Part shown: in pieces, positions 43,581-52,462 of the stretch
Position numbering within the stretch: the first letter of the stretch is position 1
Layout: each line of letters begins with the position of its first letter
Assembly (NCBI RefSeq): GCF_002355155.1
Contig: NZ_AP017369.1
Location: 2,976,001 to 3,040,000 of the forward strand
Direction of reading: 5' to 3'
Source: Corynebacterium suranareeae
GTDB taxonomy: Bacteria > Actinomycetota > Actinomycetes > Mycobacteriales > Mycobacteriaceae
DNA: 64,000 nt
Program-made: the position numbers and the translations under genes
The notes under the pieces: model-generated
The model's database searches: none
Told to the model about the DNA's origin: nothing
What the model saw: the letters and a program-made list of their open reading frames with translations, nothing else

Positions 43581-43869
43581 ACCCTTTCAGCCGAAGCTCA
43601 ACGACTATGCAGGGTGAGGCCTCCCATGTAAGTTGCATTTTGGGGCAGGTGTTACTGGTGTGACGACCTTGATGCACGCATTGCGCGTCAGACATGCCTT
43701 GGGCTGCTTGGGACCAAACTGGGGTGCCCAGTTTTCGGATTTTTTAAGATCCTGGGTCTCCCAGTTTGGTTTATCGCGCTTGGTACCAAACACAGAGACC
43801 CAGCATTTAAGGTTTTAAAGATTTTGGGTCTCCTGGTTTGGTCCGGCTTGATTTCTGGCCTCCAACCCC

Positions 43870-43972
43870 AAAAGTCATACCTCCCCAGAAGCGCTTCTAA
43901 CGGCCTTTAGAAGGCTAATTGATACAAATACCCATTCCGAGTTTTCAGGTCGCTTAAACAGGCCATCAGGCG
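43870..43972 (+). repeat. Copy of the ~100-bp intergenic repeat family
   Basis: It aligns with 4557-4660 and with the complement of 58213-58330 (AAAAGTCATAC, CCCCAGA, CAAATACCCATTC, CTTAAAC). It lies just upstream of the response regulator. Confidence 0.65.
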
Positions 43973-44056
43973 TTAACCACCTAAAACCGCTCACGCGCAA
44001 AATTCGACATCACACAAACTAGCTCTTCATTTCCTAAAAAGGCCATACTTGAAACC

Positions 44057-44782
44057 ATGACGAACCCCTCCCCAGCTCTTGATGGAACACTATCCGGCAG
44101 GGTGCTGATCGTTGAAGATGAGCGCCCGCTTGCTCGCATGATTTCGCTGTATTTAAGCAAGGCAGGTTTCGATACCACCACGATCCACGATGGTGCCTCC
44201 GCCCCAGATAAGGTGGCTCACTTACGCCCCGATGTGGTTATTTTGGATCTTGGCTTGCCAGGGCTGGATGGTTTGGAAGTCTGCAAACGAATCCGCGCAT
44301 TTACGGATTGTTATATCTTGATGCTTACTGCCAGGGGTTCTGAGCGTGACCGCATTACCGGTTTGGAAATTGGGGCCGATGATTACATCACCAAGCCGTT
44401 TAATATCCGTGAACTTGTCATTCGCATTCAGTCGGTGATGCGCAGACCTCGAAAAATTGATGAGACAATCCAAAACGGTATGACGCTCACCCACGGCACC
44501 ATTGAATTAGATACGTTGGCTCATGAAGTCACAGTTAAAGGTGTTGGGGTAACACTGACTCGCACTGAGTTTGAGCTGCTTCAAGCTCTCATGCATAAAC
44601 CGGGTGAGGCAGTATCCCGGCGCGATTTAGTTAGCCAGGTGTGGGATACCACGTGGGTTGGTGATGAACGCATCGTTGATGTTCACATTGGTAATTTGCG
44701 CCGTAAGCTGGAAAAACCTGCTCCTGGTTCGCATTTCATCGATACTATTCGTGGAGTTGGCTACCGGATGGCGTTCAAATGA
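44057..44782 (+). CDS. Response regulator, OmpR family
   Basis: The 241-residue protein has a receiver domain (LIVEDERPLARM; phosphorylated Asp in VVILDLGLPGLDG; LMLTARGSE; YITKPFNIREL) and an OmpR/PhoB winged helix (LTRTEFELLQALMHKPGEAVSRR; VDVHIGNLRRKL; IRGVGYRM). It overlaps the kinase gene by 4 bp (ATGA). The pair is one of the corynebacterial two-component systems; I am unsure which number, so no symbol. No clear ribosome binding site precedes the ATG. Confidence 0.93.
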   Translation: MTNPSPALDGTLSGRVLIVEDERPLARMISLYLSKAGFDTTTIHDGASAPDKVAHLRPDVVILDLGLPGLDGLEVCKRIRAFTDCYILMLTARGSERDRITGLEIGADDYITKPFNIRELVIRIQSVMRRPRKIDETIQNGMTLTHGTIELDTLAHEVTVKGVGVTLTRTEFELLQALMHKPGEAVSRRDLVSQVWDTTWVGDERIVDVHIGNLRRKLEKPAPGSHFIDTIRGVGYRMAFK

Positions 44783-45897
44783 CTGCTCTGATCCCTGCCC
44801 GCCAAAGTCTGACTTTTAGGTTGCTGTCTGCTCAGCTTGCTGTGGTGTTAATCAGTTTACTTGCAGCGTTAGTTGTCGCAGCACTTGTGGGGCCAGCAAT
44901 TTTTAATTCTCATCTTGATCTTTCTGGCCCTCTTGATCCTCGCCAAACAGATTTCCACATTCAGGAGGCTTATCGGGACGCCAACTACATCGCGCTGGCT
45001 GCGGCGTTACCTACTGCGATTTTGAGCTCCATCGGGGTGAGTTTTTGGCTTTCCCACCGCCTTGGTCAGCCGTTGTGGCAACTTTCTCGTGCAGCAACAG
45101 CTATGAGTTCTGGCGATTATCAGGTGCGTGTTCCTATTTCCGATGTGGATAAAGAGGTCGCTTCCCTTTCCCTTGCTTTTAATTCCATGGCCGATCAATT
45201 GGAGCACACAGAAGAACTACGCCGAAATATGCTCTCTGATCTTTCCCATGAAATGAACACACCCCTGTCGGTGCTTTTGGTATATATCGATGGCCTCCAA
45301 GATGGAATGGTGGAGTGGGACGCGGACACGCATGCTGTCTTCGCTGAACAACTTGGGCGTTTATCCCGGCTCACTTCTGATCTCGATGACGTCTCCCGCG
45401 CCCAAGAGCACCGTTTTGATCTGGTCTACAGCACTGTTGCCATTGGTGGGCTAATTCACAATGCCGCTGGTGCAGCTGCGAGCGCGTACCAAGAAAAAGG
45501 CGTGGCTTTAGAAGTCACCGGTAGTGATTCCACCGAGCTGATCCGCGTCGATAGCCAGCGCTTCGCCCAAGTCATGGCCAATCTGCTTTCCAATGCCTTA
45601 CGCCACACCCCTGCGGGCGAAAAAGTTCAAGTCAACGTGTTACGCCAAGGCACAGAAACAGTGATCATTGAAGTCCTCGACAGCGGTGAGGGCATAGCCC
45701 CTGAGCACCTCAAATACGTTTTTGAACGCTACTTCCGAGCCAAACGTTCTGACTCCGATGATCAATCCGGCTCCGGAATCGGCCTCACCATCTCCCGCGC
45801 ACTCATCGAAGCCCAAGGCGGCACACTCACCGCAGAATCCGCAGGCCTCGGCAAAGGTGCAAAATTCACCGTCCGGCTCCCCCTAAAAAGCAATTAA
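44779..45897 (+). CDS. Sensor histidine kinase
   Basis: The 372-residue protein has two membrane segments (LAVVLISLLAALVVAALVG and YIALAAALPTAILSSIGVSF) around a short extracytoplasmic loop of about 45 residues. A HAMP domain (RLGQPLWQLSRAATAMSSGD) follows, then the dimerisation box with H in DLSHEMNTPLSVL. The ATPase domain has N box NLLSNALRHTP, DSGEGIAPEH, FERYFRAKR and GSGIGLTISRALIEAQGG. The box reads HEMNTP where HELRTP is usual. It works with the response regulator just upstream; the signal is unknown. Confidence 0.93.
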   Translation: MTALIPARQSLTFRLLSAQLAVVLISLLAALVVAALVGPAIFNSHLDLSGPLDPRQTDFHIQEAYRDANYIALAAALPTAILSSIGVSFWLSHRLGQPLWQLSRAATAMSSGDYQVRVPISDVDKEVASLSLAFNSMADQLEHTEELRRNMLSDLSHEMNTPLSVLLVYIDGLQDGMVEWDADTHAVFAEQLGRLSRLTSDLDDVSRAQEHRFDLVYSTVAIGGLIHNAAGAAASAYQEKGVALEVTGSDSTELIRVDSQRFAQVMANLLSNALRHTPAGEKVQVNVLRQGTETVIIEVLDSGEGIAPEHLKYVFERYFRAKRSDSDDQSGSGIGLTISRALIEAQGGTLTAESAGLGKGAKFTVRLPLKSN

Positions 45898-45904
45898 AAA
45901 AATT

Positions 45905-45924
45905 GCTTTTCGACGCTCCCCTCC
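45905..45924 (+). repeat. Single-arm copy of the GCTTTTCGACGC element
   Basis: GCTTTTCGACGCTCCCCTCC, one inserted base relative to the other copies, lies 8 bp after the kinase stop codon. Confidence 0.65.
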
Positions 45925-46099
45925 ACCCCTTAACAATCCCTATTTAAGATTTATGCCCCTTTTGTTTGCCCCCGTTTACACCCTCCGTTTAATCAACCGA
46001 CTGTGTGAATGCGCGTAAACGGACTAGGGTTGTGAGCAGTATATCCAGATTTTTCTGGATGATTCCTGGAATTTCTTAAAACCAATGGAGGACGAATCC

Positions 46100-46666
46100 G
46101 TGAAGTCCCTGAACTTGGCTGCCCGTCGTGGCGCGCTCGTGACCGTGGCTGCTGCGTCAGCTCTTGCGCTTGCATCCTGCAGTGCCGGACAGGTCACCCA
46201 GACCTCAAGCCAGGTTGCAGCAGTTGATGGCAACCAGGCAGGCTCCGCGAACGACCCAGTTCTGGTGCGTGACGTAACCGTGCACCTCACCACCGAAGGC
46301 GAAGCTGGAGTAAAGTTCACCGCCATCAACCAGGACACCACCCACACTTCTCACACTCTTGAGTCCGTCACCGTTGACGGCGAAGAGGTAGAGATCGACG
46401 ACGCAGAGCCAATCGAGCGCAACTGCTCCCTCGTCGCAGACATCCAGTCTGAACTTGATCTGCTCGAGGAACCTGAGGTTGGCTGCATCCAGCACGTAGC
46501 AACTTCTCTTGAGAACCCAGGTTTCGCATACGGCGGAGTCGTTCCAGTTGAGTTCGTCTTCGACACCGGCACCATCACCATCGACGCCACCGTTTCCGCA
46601 CCTGTTCTTGAAGCAGGTGTAGAAAACCGCCAGGTAGGTGCAGGCTCTGAGTCTAGCCACCACTAG
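46100..46666 (+). CDS. lpqE: LpqE-like lipoprotein
   Basis: The 188-residue protein has a lipoprotein signal peptide ([25 protein letters not shown]) with lipobox ALASC. The mature domain is acidic and beta-rich ([39 protein letters not shown]). It occupies the place of mycobacterial lpqE between carD and radA, which is the main basis for the name. I chose the GTG at 46100 with GGAGG eight bases upstream. An ATG at 46085 overlaps that site. Function unknown. Confidence 0.82.
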   Translation: MKSLNLAARRGALVTVAAASALALASCSAGQVTQTSSQVAAVDGNQAGSANDPVLVRDVTVHLTTEGEAGVKFTAINQDTTHTSHTLESVTVDGEEVEIDDAEPIERNCSLVADIQSELDLLEEPEVGCIQHVATSLENPGFAYGGVVPVEFVFDTGTITIDATVSAPVLEAGVENRQVGAGSESSHH

Positions 46667-46684
46667 GCATCCCAAAGCTTTTTA

Positions 46685-46726
46685 AACCGCCCGTCTCCGA
46701 CGATCTGTTGGAAGTGGGCGGTTTTT
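46685..46726 (+). terminator. Terminator after lpqE
   Basis: AACCGCCC (46685-46692) pairs with GGGCGGTT (46716-46723); T run follows. Confidence 0.8.
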
Positions 46727-46784
46727 CCGTGTGTAATTTCGAATATCCCTGCATGATGTCCACCCCGTCTTTTATCTTTAGATC

Positions 46785-48041
46785 ATGCCTATCAAATTTG
46801 CAGATCAATTAACCGGGAAAGTAAAAGAATTTACGAAAGAGTTTCAGGCTGTAATTGACGATCTTTTTGAAGAACGAATCTCGTCACTCCATAGGTCACT
46901 TAGAAACCTTTACGCCGTTGAAAACGAATCAGACTTAGATCTCCATCTAACTAGCTCATTAATTACGGTCGAAGAAGAAGCAGCGGTATTCAACGATGCG
47001 GTAGACGAGCTAAAGATTGAATTTTTTCAGTGGGAAGAAGCTGTGATCGAGGAAGCTTGGGAAGCGATTTTAGCTAAACTAACTGAAGAAAAAGCACGCA
47101 GGGAATCAACCGATATCACCATTCCCCAAAATAGTGAATCCCCTGGTTCCGATAACTTCAATGATTCCTTCCAACTTCAGATTCAAACTGCAAAACTACT
47201 GGTTCGCAGCCAAATAGCAGATACTGAAAAATTTGTTCCCGATGCCCACCGGGGAAAATACTCGCACCAACAAATCCGACTTCACTTAGACAACATTCGA
47301 AAAAACCACCGGGCAGGAATCCAAAACTGGTTCATTGACAATGCCAAAGCTGATGATCCGTCTGCTAAGTTATCTGCTTCTCACTTCAAAAGAGATCTTG
47401 ACCTCTTGCAAGGTTATGGGCAGGTCTTGCTAGAGCTCCTTGAAAAAATTGAGGCGGGTACTTTTAAGCCCATAAAGCTTAAACCAAAGAACAAACAGCC
47501 CGATACAGGTGAGCTGGGGGGTCCAAAGAAAACATCCAAGGCATCCACTGTCGGCTCAAAGAAGCTAAAAGAAGATACGCTTAAAACCGAGCCTTCTAAG
47601 AAAACAAAAGAGTTTACGCTTGAAGCACTTCAGTTCTTAGAAGAAGATTTCTACCGATACCGAAGTCTTTGGAATCACGTGTTCAATGGCCCAGACAATG
47701 AAAAGGAAAAACCAAAACTCCTCAAGTTCAAGGAAGTATTAGAGTTACGCCAAGCTGATCTGAATCGCTGGCGAAATCTTCGAAGCTTCGATGGTGACCA
47801 TCCCGAATCATTGCAGAAGAAGTTCTCCATGTACTGGAGTACTTCAAAGATTAAGAAATCAAAGAAATCTCGTCTAAAAGCTACTAATCGTCATAGCAGA
47901 GTAGATCAAAGTGAAATGCGGTCTATCATTCGCGACGTGATTCGGAGTAAGGGATCAAACGTTGTATCGGACAGAGGTACCTGGGATAATCGACGTGTGT
48001 TTCTGACGACAGGTGCGGTAGATTTCAGAGCAAAACGTTAA
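46785..48041 (+). CDS. Orphan 418-residue helical charged protein inserted before radA
   Basis: I recognise no family. The protein is rich in Lys, Glu, Leu and Ser and looks largely helical, with no signal peptide or membrane segment. It has a Lys-rich linker near residues 228-285 (KPIKLKPKNKQPD). Before it lies IRKNHRAGIQNWFIDNA, after it FLEEDFYRYRSLWNHVFNG and LRQADLNRWRNLRSFDG. The C-terminus is basic (KIKKSKKSRLKATNRHSR) and may bind nucleic acid. Codon use is AT-rich compared with lpqE and radA. The gene separates lpqE from radA, which are adjacent in mycobacteria. ATGTCCACCCC is repeated at 46756 and 48103 on either side, so it was probably inserted. Confidence 0.75.
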   Translation: MPIKFADQLTGKVKEFTKEFQAVIDDLFEERISSLHRSLRNLYAVENESDLDLHLTSSLITVEEEAAVFNDAVDELKIEFFQWEEAVIEEAWEAILAKLTEEKARRESTDITIPQNSESPGSDNFNDSFQLQIQTAKLLVRSQIADTEKFVPDAHRGKYSHQQIRLHLDNIRKNHRAGIQNWFIDNAKADDPSAKLSASHFKRDLDLLQGYGQVLLELLEKIEAGTFKPIKLKPKNKQPDTGELGGPKKTSKASTVGSKKLKEDTLKTEPSKKTKEFTLEALQFLEEDFYRYRSLWNHVFNGPDNEKEKPKLLKFKEVLELRQADLNRWRNLRSFDGDHPESLQKKFSMYWSTSKIKKSKKSRLKATNRHSRVDQSEMRSIIRDVIRSKGSNVVSDRGTWDNRRVFLTTGAVDFRAKR

Positions 48042-48132
48042 CTGCAGAAAAAGATCCACTCTAATGGATGTTTGAAAGCGTTTTCGAACACCGTTTCCCT
48101 TCATGTCCACCCCACCGTTTAAGGTAGGGGGC

Positions 48133-49527
48133 ATGGCAAAAAAGGTTCGCAGCGTACACGAGTGTTCTGAATGTGGTTATTCCAGCCCAAAGTGGTTGGG
48201 GCGCTGCCCTGAATGTGGTTCTTGGGGTTCCATGGAGGAACGCACCGTCGGGGAATCCGGTGGTGCGGCTCGTGCTGCCGTTTCAGGTGCTGCACCGGTA
48301 GGGCTTACGCCTACGTCCCCGGCGGTACCCATCGGAAAAATCGTTGCGTCCCAGGCCACAAGCATTTCCACGGGTATCGGTGAGCTCGACCGTGTGTTAG
48401 GAAATGGCATTGTGCCGGGGTCTGTGGTGTTGATGGCCGGTGAGCCTGGTGTCGGTAAATCCACATTGCTGTTGGAGGTTGCTAGCCGGTGGGCATCTAT
48501 GAAGGAAGGCGATGGCACCCGGACCGCTCTATATGTCACTGCTGAGGAATCAGCTGGCCAGGTGCGGCTTCGCGCGGAGCGCACCGCAGCTGTCAAAGAC
48601 ACGTTGTATCTTGCTGCGGAGTCCAATCTGGACGTGGTTTTCGGCCATGTCAATGAGGTAAAACCTAGCCTGCTCATCGTGGACTCGGTGCAAACCATGC
48701 ACGCCGCTGGAGTCGAAGGCGTTGCCGGCGGTGTCGCACAATCCCGTGCCGTTACCGCCGCACTGACAACCCTTGCTAAGACTTCCGGAATCCCCATTCT
48801 GCTTGTCGGTCACGTCACCAAAGACGGCAACGTCGCAGGTCCTCGCGTTCTGGAGCACCTCGTTGATGTCGTCCTCAACTTCGAAGGCGATCGCCACTCG
48901 TCTTTAAGAATGCTTCGCGGCATCAAAAACCGCTTCGGCGCCACCGATGAAGTCGGCTGCTTCGAACAACAATCCGACGGCATCAAAGAAGTCCCCGACC
49001 CCTCCGGCCTCTTCCTCTCCCACCGCGGATCGACCCCCGACGGCACCGCAGTCACCGTCGCCATGGATGGCGTACGCCCGCTGCTGGCAGAGGTCCAAAG
49101 CTTGCTTGTCGACGCCCCCTCCAAGAATCCCCGCAGGGTCGTCACGGGGCTTGACGCTAATCGGGTCCCCATGGTCCTTGCGGTGTTATCCGCAAGAGCA
49201 GGCCGACAAACCCAAGGAAAAGATGCCTACGTAGCAACAGTCGGAGGCATGAAAGTTGGTGAACCTGCAACTGACCTAGCTGTCGCACTTGCCACAGCTT
49301 CAGCTTTAGCTAAGAAACCACTGCCAGATAAAACAGTCGTGCTTGGTGAAGTCGGCCTAGCAGGAGAAATCCGACGTGTCCCCAACGTTGACCGTAGGCT
49401 TGCTGAAGCTGAACGATTGGGTTATGAAAAAGCAGTCGTTCCTGCAGGCTCTGGGCTTAAACAGACTGGATTGAAAGTCTTTGAAGCGTCGACTCTAGCT
49501 GAAGCACTGTCAGCGGTAAGGTTATAG
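48133..49527 (+). CDS. radA: DNA repair protein RadA
   Basis: RadA is a RecA-related helicase that extends strand exchange during recombinational repair. The 464-residue protein has a zinc finger (CSECGYSSPKWLGRCPECG, residues 9-27), Walker A GEPGVGKSTLL near residue 100, the RadA motif IKNRFGATDEVG, and a C-terminal Lon-protease-like domain (VATVGGMKVGEPATDLAVAL; GEVGLAGEIRRV). I chose the ATG at 48133, next to AGGTAGGGGG. An upstream ATG (48103) lies in the flanking direct repeat. It lies 3 bp before disA. Confidence 0.95.
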   Translation: MAKKVRSVHECSECGYSSPKWLGRCPECGSWGSMEERTVGESGGAARAAVSGAAPVGLTPTSPAVPIGKIVASQATSISTGIGELDRVLGNGIVPGSVVLMAGEPGVGKSTLLLEVASRWASMKEGDGTRTALYVTAEESAGQVRLRAERTAAVKDTLYLAAESNLDVVFGHVNEVKPSLLIVDSVQTMHAAGVEGVAGGVAQSRAVTAALTTLAKTSGIPILLVGHVTKDGNVAGPRVLEHLVDVVLNFEGDRHSSLRMLRGIKNRFGATDEVGCFEQQSDGIKEVPDPSGLFLSHRGSTPDGTAVTVAMDGVRPLLAEVQSLLVDAPSKNPRRVVTGLDANRVPMVLAVLSARAGRQTQGKDAYVATVGGMKVGEPATDLAVALATASALAKKPLPDKTVVLGEVGLAGEIRRVPNVDRRLAEAERLGYEKAVVPAGSGLKQTGLKVFEASTLAEALSAVRL

Positions 49528-49530
49528 GTC

Positions 49531-50631
49531 ATGACACCAACTTCCACGCCTGGAACCACCCCAGATGTCAATGCGGCTGGAACTCAGGATGTGCACACTC
49601 TCAAAGGCACATTGCAACGACTTGCACCTGGCACCCCTCTTCGTGATGCATTGGATCGAATCGTGCGCGGACATACCGGCGCGTTAATTGTCATCGGTGA
49701 TGATGAAAATGTAACTTCGATTTGTGATGGCGGTTTTGAATTCGACGTCCCGTTCGCTGCCACCAGGCTCCGCGAGCTATGCAAAATGGACGGGGCTGTC
49801 ATTTTGTCCTCAGATATAGAGCGCATTAAACGTGCCAATGTCCAGCTTCTCCCCTCCCCAACGTGGCCAACCCAAGAATCCGGTACCCGCCACCGTTCCG
49901 CTGAACGCACAGCACTTCATACCGGTGTGCCGGTGATTGCTGTTTCGGAATCACAAAACACCATTACTTTGTATGTCGAAGGCAAAGCTCACATGTTAGA
50001 GCAACCAGCAACATTGCTGAACCGAGCTAATCAAGCCTTGGGAACAATGGAACGCTACCGTGATCGCCTCGATCAGGTAAACAACCGACTCCACCTCGCT
50101 GAACTACATAGCTATGTCACTGTGATTGATGTTGTCTCGGTGATCCAGCGCGAAGAAATGCTACGCAGAGTTGGTGAATCCATTGATGGCAATGTGCTCG
50201 AGTTGGGTAAAGACGCCAAACAGATTCAGATCCAACTCAGCGAATTGCGTGGCGATAATGACCGCGAACGCGAATCAATCATTGCGGATTATCTTGTCAC
50301 CGATGGCATCCCTGCCGATGAGGAAATCTCTGCAGCATTAGATGCTATCTCATATTTAGATGACAAAGCGCTGCTCAAACCAGCAAATATCGCTCGTATT
50401 CTTGGACTACCTCCGACAGAGGAAGCCCTCGATGAGCCAGTAGCTCCTCGAGGTTATCGCACGCTAAGCCGCATTCCACGTGTGCAGAAATTCTTGATGG
50501 ACAAACTCGTCTTAGAATTCGGAAACCTTGATGCCCTTTTAAACGCCTCGGTCGATGACATTAGTGCAGTTGATGGAGTGGGATCGCTGTGGGCACGTCA
50601 CATTACCGATGGGCTTGGCCGTTTAAGCTAA
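49531..50631 (+). CDS. disA: DNA integrity scanning protein DisA, diadenylate cyclase
   Basis: DisA makes cyclic di-AMP from two ATP and is stopped by branched DNA. The 366-residue protein has an N-terminal DAC domain with the catalytic DGA motif in CKMDGAVILSSD and the RHR motif in SGTRHRSAERTA. A linking helical domain follows, then a C-terminal helix-hairpin-helix DNA-binding region (VDDISAVDGVGSLWARHI). The radA-disA pair is conserved in actinobacteria and firmicutes. Its end overlaps the convergent membrane protein gene by 9 bp. Confidence 0.95.
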   Translation: MTPTSTPGTTPDVNAAGTQDVHTLKGTLQRLAPGTPLRDALDRIVRGHTGALIVIGDDENVTSICDGGFEFDVPFAATRLRELCKMDGAVILSSDIERIKRANVQLLPSPTWPTQESGTRHRSAERTALHTGVPVIAVSESQNTITLYVEGKAHMLEQPATLLNRANQALGTMERYRDRLDQVNNRLHLAELHSYVTVIDVVSVIQREEMLRRVGESIDGNVLELGKDAKQIQIQLSELRGDNDRERESIIADYLVTDGIPADEEISAALDAISYLDDKALLKPANIARILGLPPTEEALDEPVAPRGYRTLSRIPRVQKFLMDKLVLEFGNLDALLNASVDDISAVDGVGSLWARHITDGLGRLS

Positions 50632-51321
50632 GTTGAACGTCACTGCTTGTGAAGGGTTGCTTCCAATAACAGTGTGCAGGAAATACGCTCCAGCTGGGAC
50701 AGCAGCACGGTTATCGCACTGTCCTGGTGCAGAGTTGGTACGAGACCACGTTGCTTGGAAATAGCGGTCTTCACCAGCTGGGAACACACTAGTTCCATTT
50801 TCTACTGCAGGATTGCAATCGACATCGGACCAAATACGCGCATTGGTTGCAAGGTTGTATACCTCGAAACGCAGTACTTCTTCTTCAAGGTTGATTTCGC
50901 AATCAGCAGCCGTTGGATTATGCACAGTCATGAACAATTCTGGCTGTGCAGTGCCGGTATAGGTTGGCTGGCTTGTGCTTGCGGAAACCACCAAATCGCT
51001 AAGCTCACAGGTCTTTTTCGCATCAGCTGCGGCTGTAGTTGTTTCGGAAGGATCTTCACTTGAAGTTTCTTCTGCAGTAGTAGTAGCAGCAGCAGTGGTG
51101 GTGGTTTCTTCCACCGACGAGGTTTCTGTCGTCGAAGTTTCCATCGCAGAGGTCTCCACTGCGTTAGTTGGCTGCTCCTCCTCTGCCTCTGATGATCCAC
51201 CCCGAAGCGCGACAACTGCCCAGATAATTAAGGCAATCACGACGAGCAGAACTAGGAGCGCTGCCATGCGACGGCGCTTGTAGATGACTTCATTATGTCT
51301 CGGCGTTCCCACACAGAACAC
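50623..51321 (-). CDS. Membrane-anchored protein with Thr/Ser/Glu-rich stalk (Rv3587c-like position)
   Basis: The 232-residue protein has one N-terminal membrane segment (AALLVLLVVIALIIWAVVAL). A low-complexity stalk of Thr, Glu, Ser and Ala follows (residues about 46-100), then an extracytoplasmic domain with four cysteines that could form two disulphides (KKTCELSDL, AADCEINL, VDCNPA, GQCDNRA). It lies between disA and carbonic anhydrase just as Rv3587c does in M. tuberculosis. Function unknown. The start is uncertain: a GTG at 51321, or an ATG at 51267 just before the membrane segment. Confidence 0.78.
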   Translation of the reverse strand: MFCVGTPRHNEVIYKRRRMAALLVLLVVIALIIWAVVALRGGSSEAEEEQPTNAVETSAMETSTTETSSVEETTTTAAATTTAEETSSEDPSETTTAAADAKKTCELSDLVVSASTSQPTYTGTAQPELFMTVHNPTAADCEINLEEEVLRFEVYNLATNARIWSDVDCNPAVENGTSVFPAGEDRYFQATWSRTNSAPGQCDNRAAVPAGAYFLHTVIGSNPSQAVTFNLA

Positions 51322-51412
51322 TCTATTACTTTCATCAACGTGTACAGCGGATTAGCGTTCCGGGCGTGTTGTGTAAGACAACCGATTTATGGCCCCGAAT
51401 GCTCACACCCCA

Positions 51413-51690
51413 TACGAGCCATTTAAGCGACCGTAATTTCCACATGAGTATTTGTATCAACCGGGGTCTGTGAGAGGCTTACAAACGAATCTGTGGCGTC
51501 ACTTTTTCTGGCCTCAAAATCGGATTTTGCATATCACTTCACCTGGTGACCAAGAAGGCTTGCTGCAGTGGAAGTTTTGGTCTCATATGCCGGTATCAAT
51601 GTCCACTAACCGGCACAGGCGACCAAGAACCCCTGGAGTGCCTATGGATTTGGTCGTATATGACGGTTTTTAGATACCGTCCCAACCGAA
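51413..51690 (+). repeat. ~270-bp composite intergenic repeat (copy 2)
   Basis: This parallels 32566-32845 in order and wording, with ATGAGTATTTGTATCAA near the start and ATATGACGGTTTTTAGA near the end. It fills most of the gap between the membrane protein and carbonic anhydrase genes. No gene is visible in it. Confidence 0.7.
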
Positions 51691-51772
51691 TCGCTCTTAT
51701 TAGCAAAGTTGGAGTGATGAAAACGTGATTTTAGGCATGCCACTTAGTGCCACGCCTGAAACCAACTAAAAA

Positions 51773-52396
51773 TTAGCCGACGTTCTTGCTAATTACCGGT
51801 TCGGTACGCCCATCGGAGAGTCGGTAGCGCAAACCAATGATTCCAACCTCACCGGAATCAACTTTGTTTTTGATTTCTGGGGATCGGGACAAAATCTGGT
51901 TCACGGTTGCAACGACGTGGTGCTCTTCGAAATCCTGGATGGTGCTTAGTCCTTCGGCTTTTGCTTCCAAGATTGATGGGGCTACTTTTTCGATCAACAC
52001 GCGCTGGTAACCGCCTGGAATTTCACCACCGTCGAGAGCCTCGGCGGTTGCAGCGACAGCACCGCAGGATTCGTGGCCCATGACAATAACCAGTGGTACA
52101 CCGATTGCTTCGATTGCGTATTCAATTGATGCGAAAACTGCCTGGTCAAGGATTTCGCCGGCGGTGCGCACAACGAAGAGGTCGCCGAGGCCGACGTCGA
52201 AAATAATTTCAACTGGGACGCGAGAGTCAGAGCAGGAGATCACAACGGCTGCAGGGGTTTGTCCTGTGCGAAGTTCTCTTCTGCGCGGGGCGTCCTGGTT
52301 TGGTCGATCTTCGTTGAAACTGATGAATCTTTCGTTTCCGGCAAGCAGGGCTTCCCATACTGCGGGTGGAGTTCTATCAACATTACGCAAAGGCAT
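51773..52396 (-). CDS. bca: Beta-type carbonic anhydrase
   Basis: This zinc enzyme interconverts CO2 and bicarbonate; C. glutamicum needs it at ambient CO2 to feed carboxylases. The 207-residue protein has the zinc motifs VVISCSDSRVP (CxDxR) and MGHESCGAV (HxxC), and the catalytic DLFVVRTAGE. It is divergent from mutY with 66 bp between the starts. I see no Shine-Dalgarno sequence, so translation may be leaderless. Confidence 0.95.
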   Translation of the reverse strand: MPLRNVDRTPPAVWEALLAGNERFISFNEDRPNQDAPRRRELRTGQTPAAVVISCSDSRVPVEIIFDVGLGDLFVVRTAGEILDQAVFASIEYAIEAIGVPLVIVMGHESCGAVAATAEALDGGEIPGGYQRVLIEKVAPSILEAKAEGLSTIQDFEEHHVVATVNQILSRSPEIKNKVDSGEVGIIGLRYRLSDGRTEPVISKNVG

Positions 52397-52462
52397 ATGC
52401 TTTATTCTTCCACCCGGTGTGACGTATGACCTAATGCGCTGGGCAGTACAATTATCTTCGAC

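Noticed and set aside
43605..43818. Open frames on both strands between carD and the response regulator
   Set aside because: They coincide with the TTTGGT-rich repeat, are mirror images of each other and have no start signals.
51452..51728. Open frames between the membrane protein and carbonic anhydrase genes
   Set aside because: They fall in the second copy of the ~270-bp repeat; the first copy does not keep them open.
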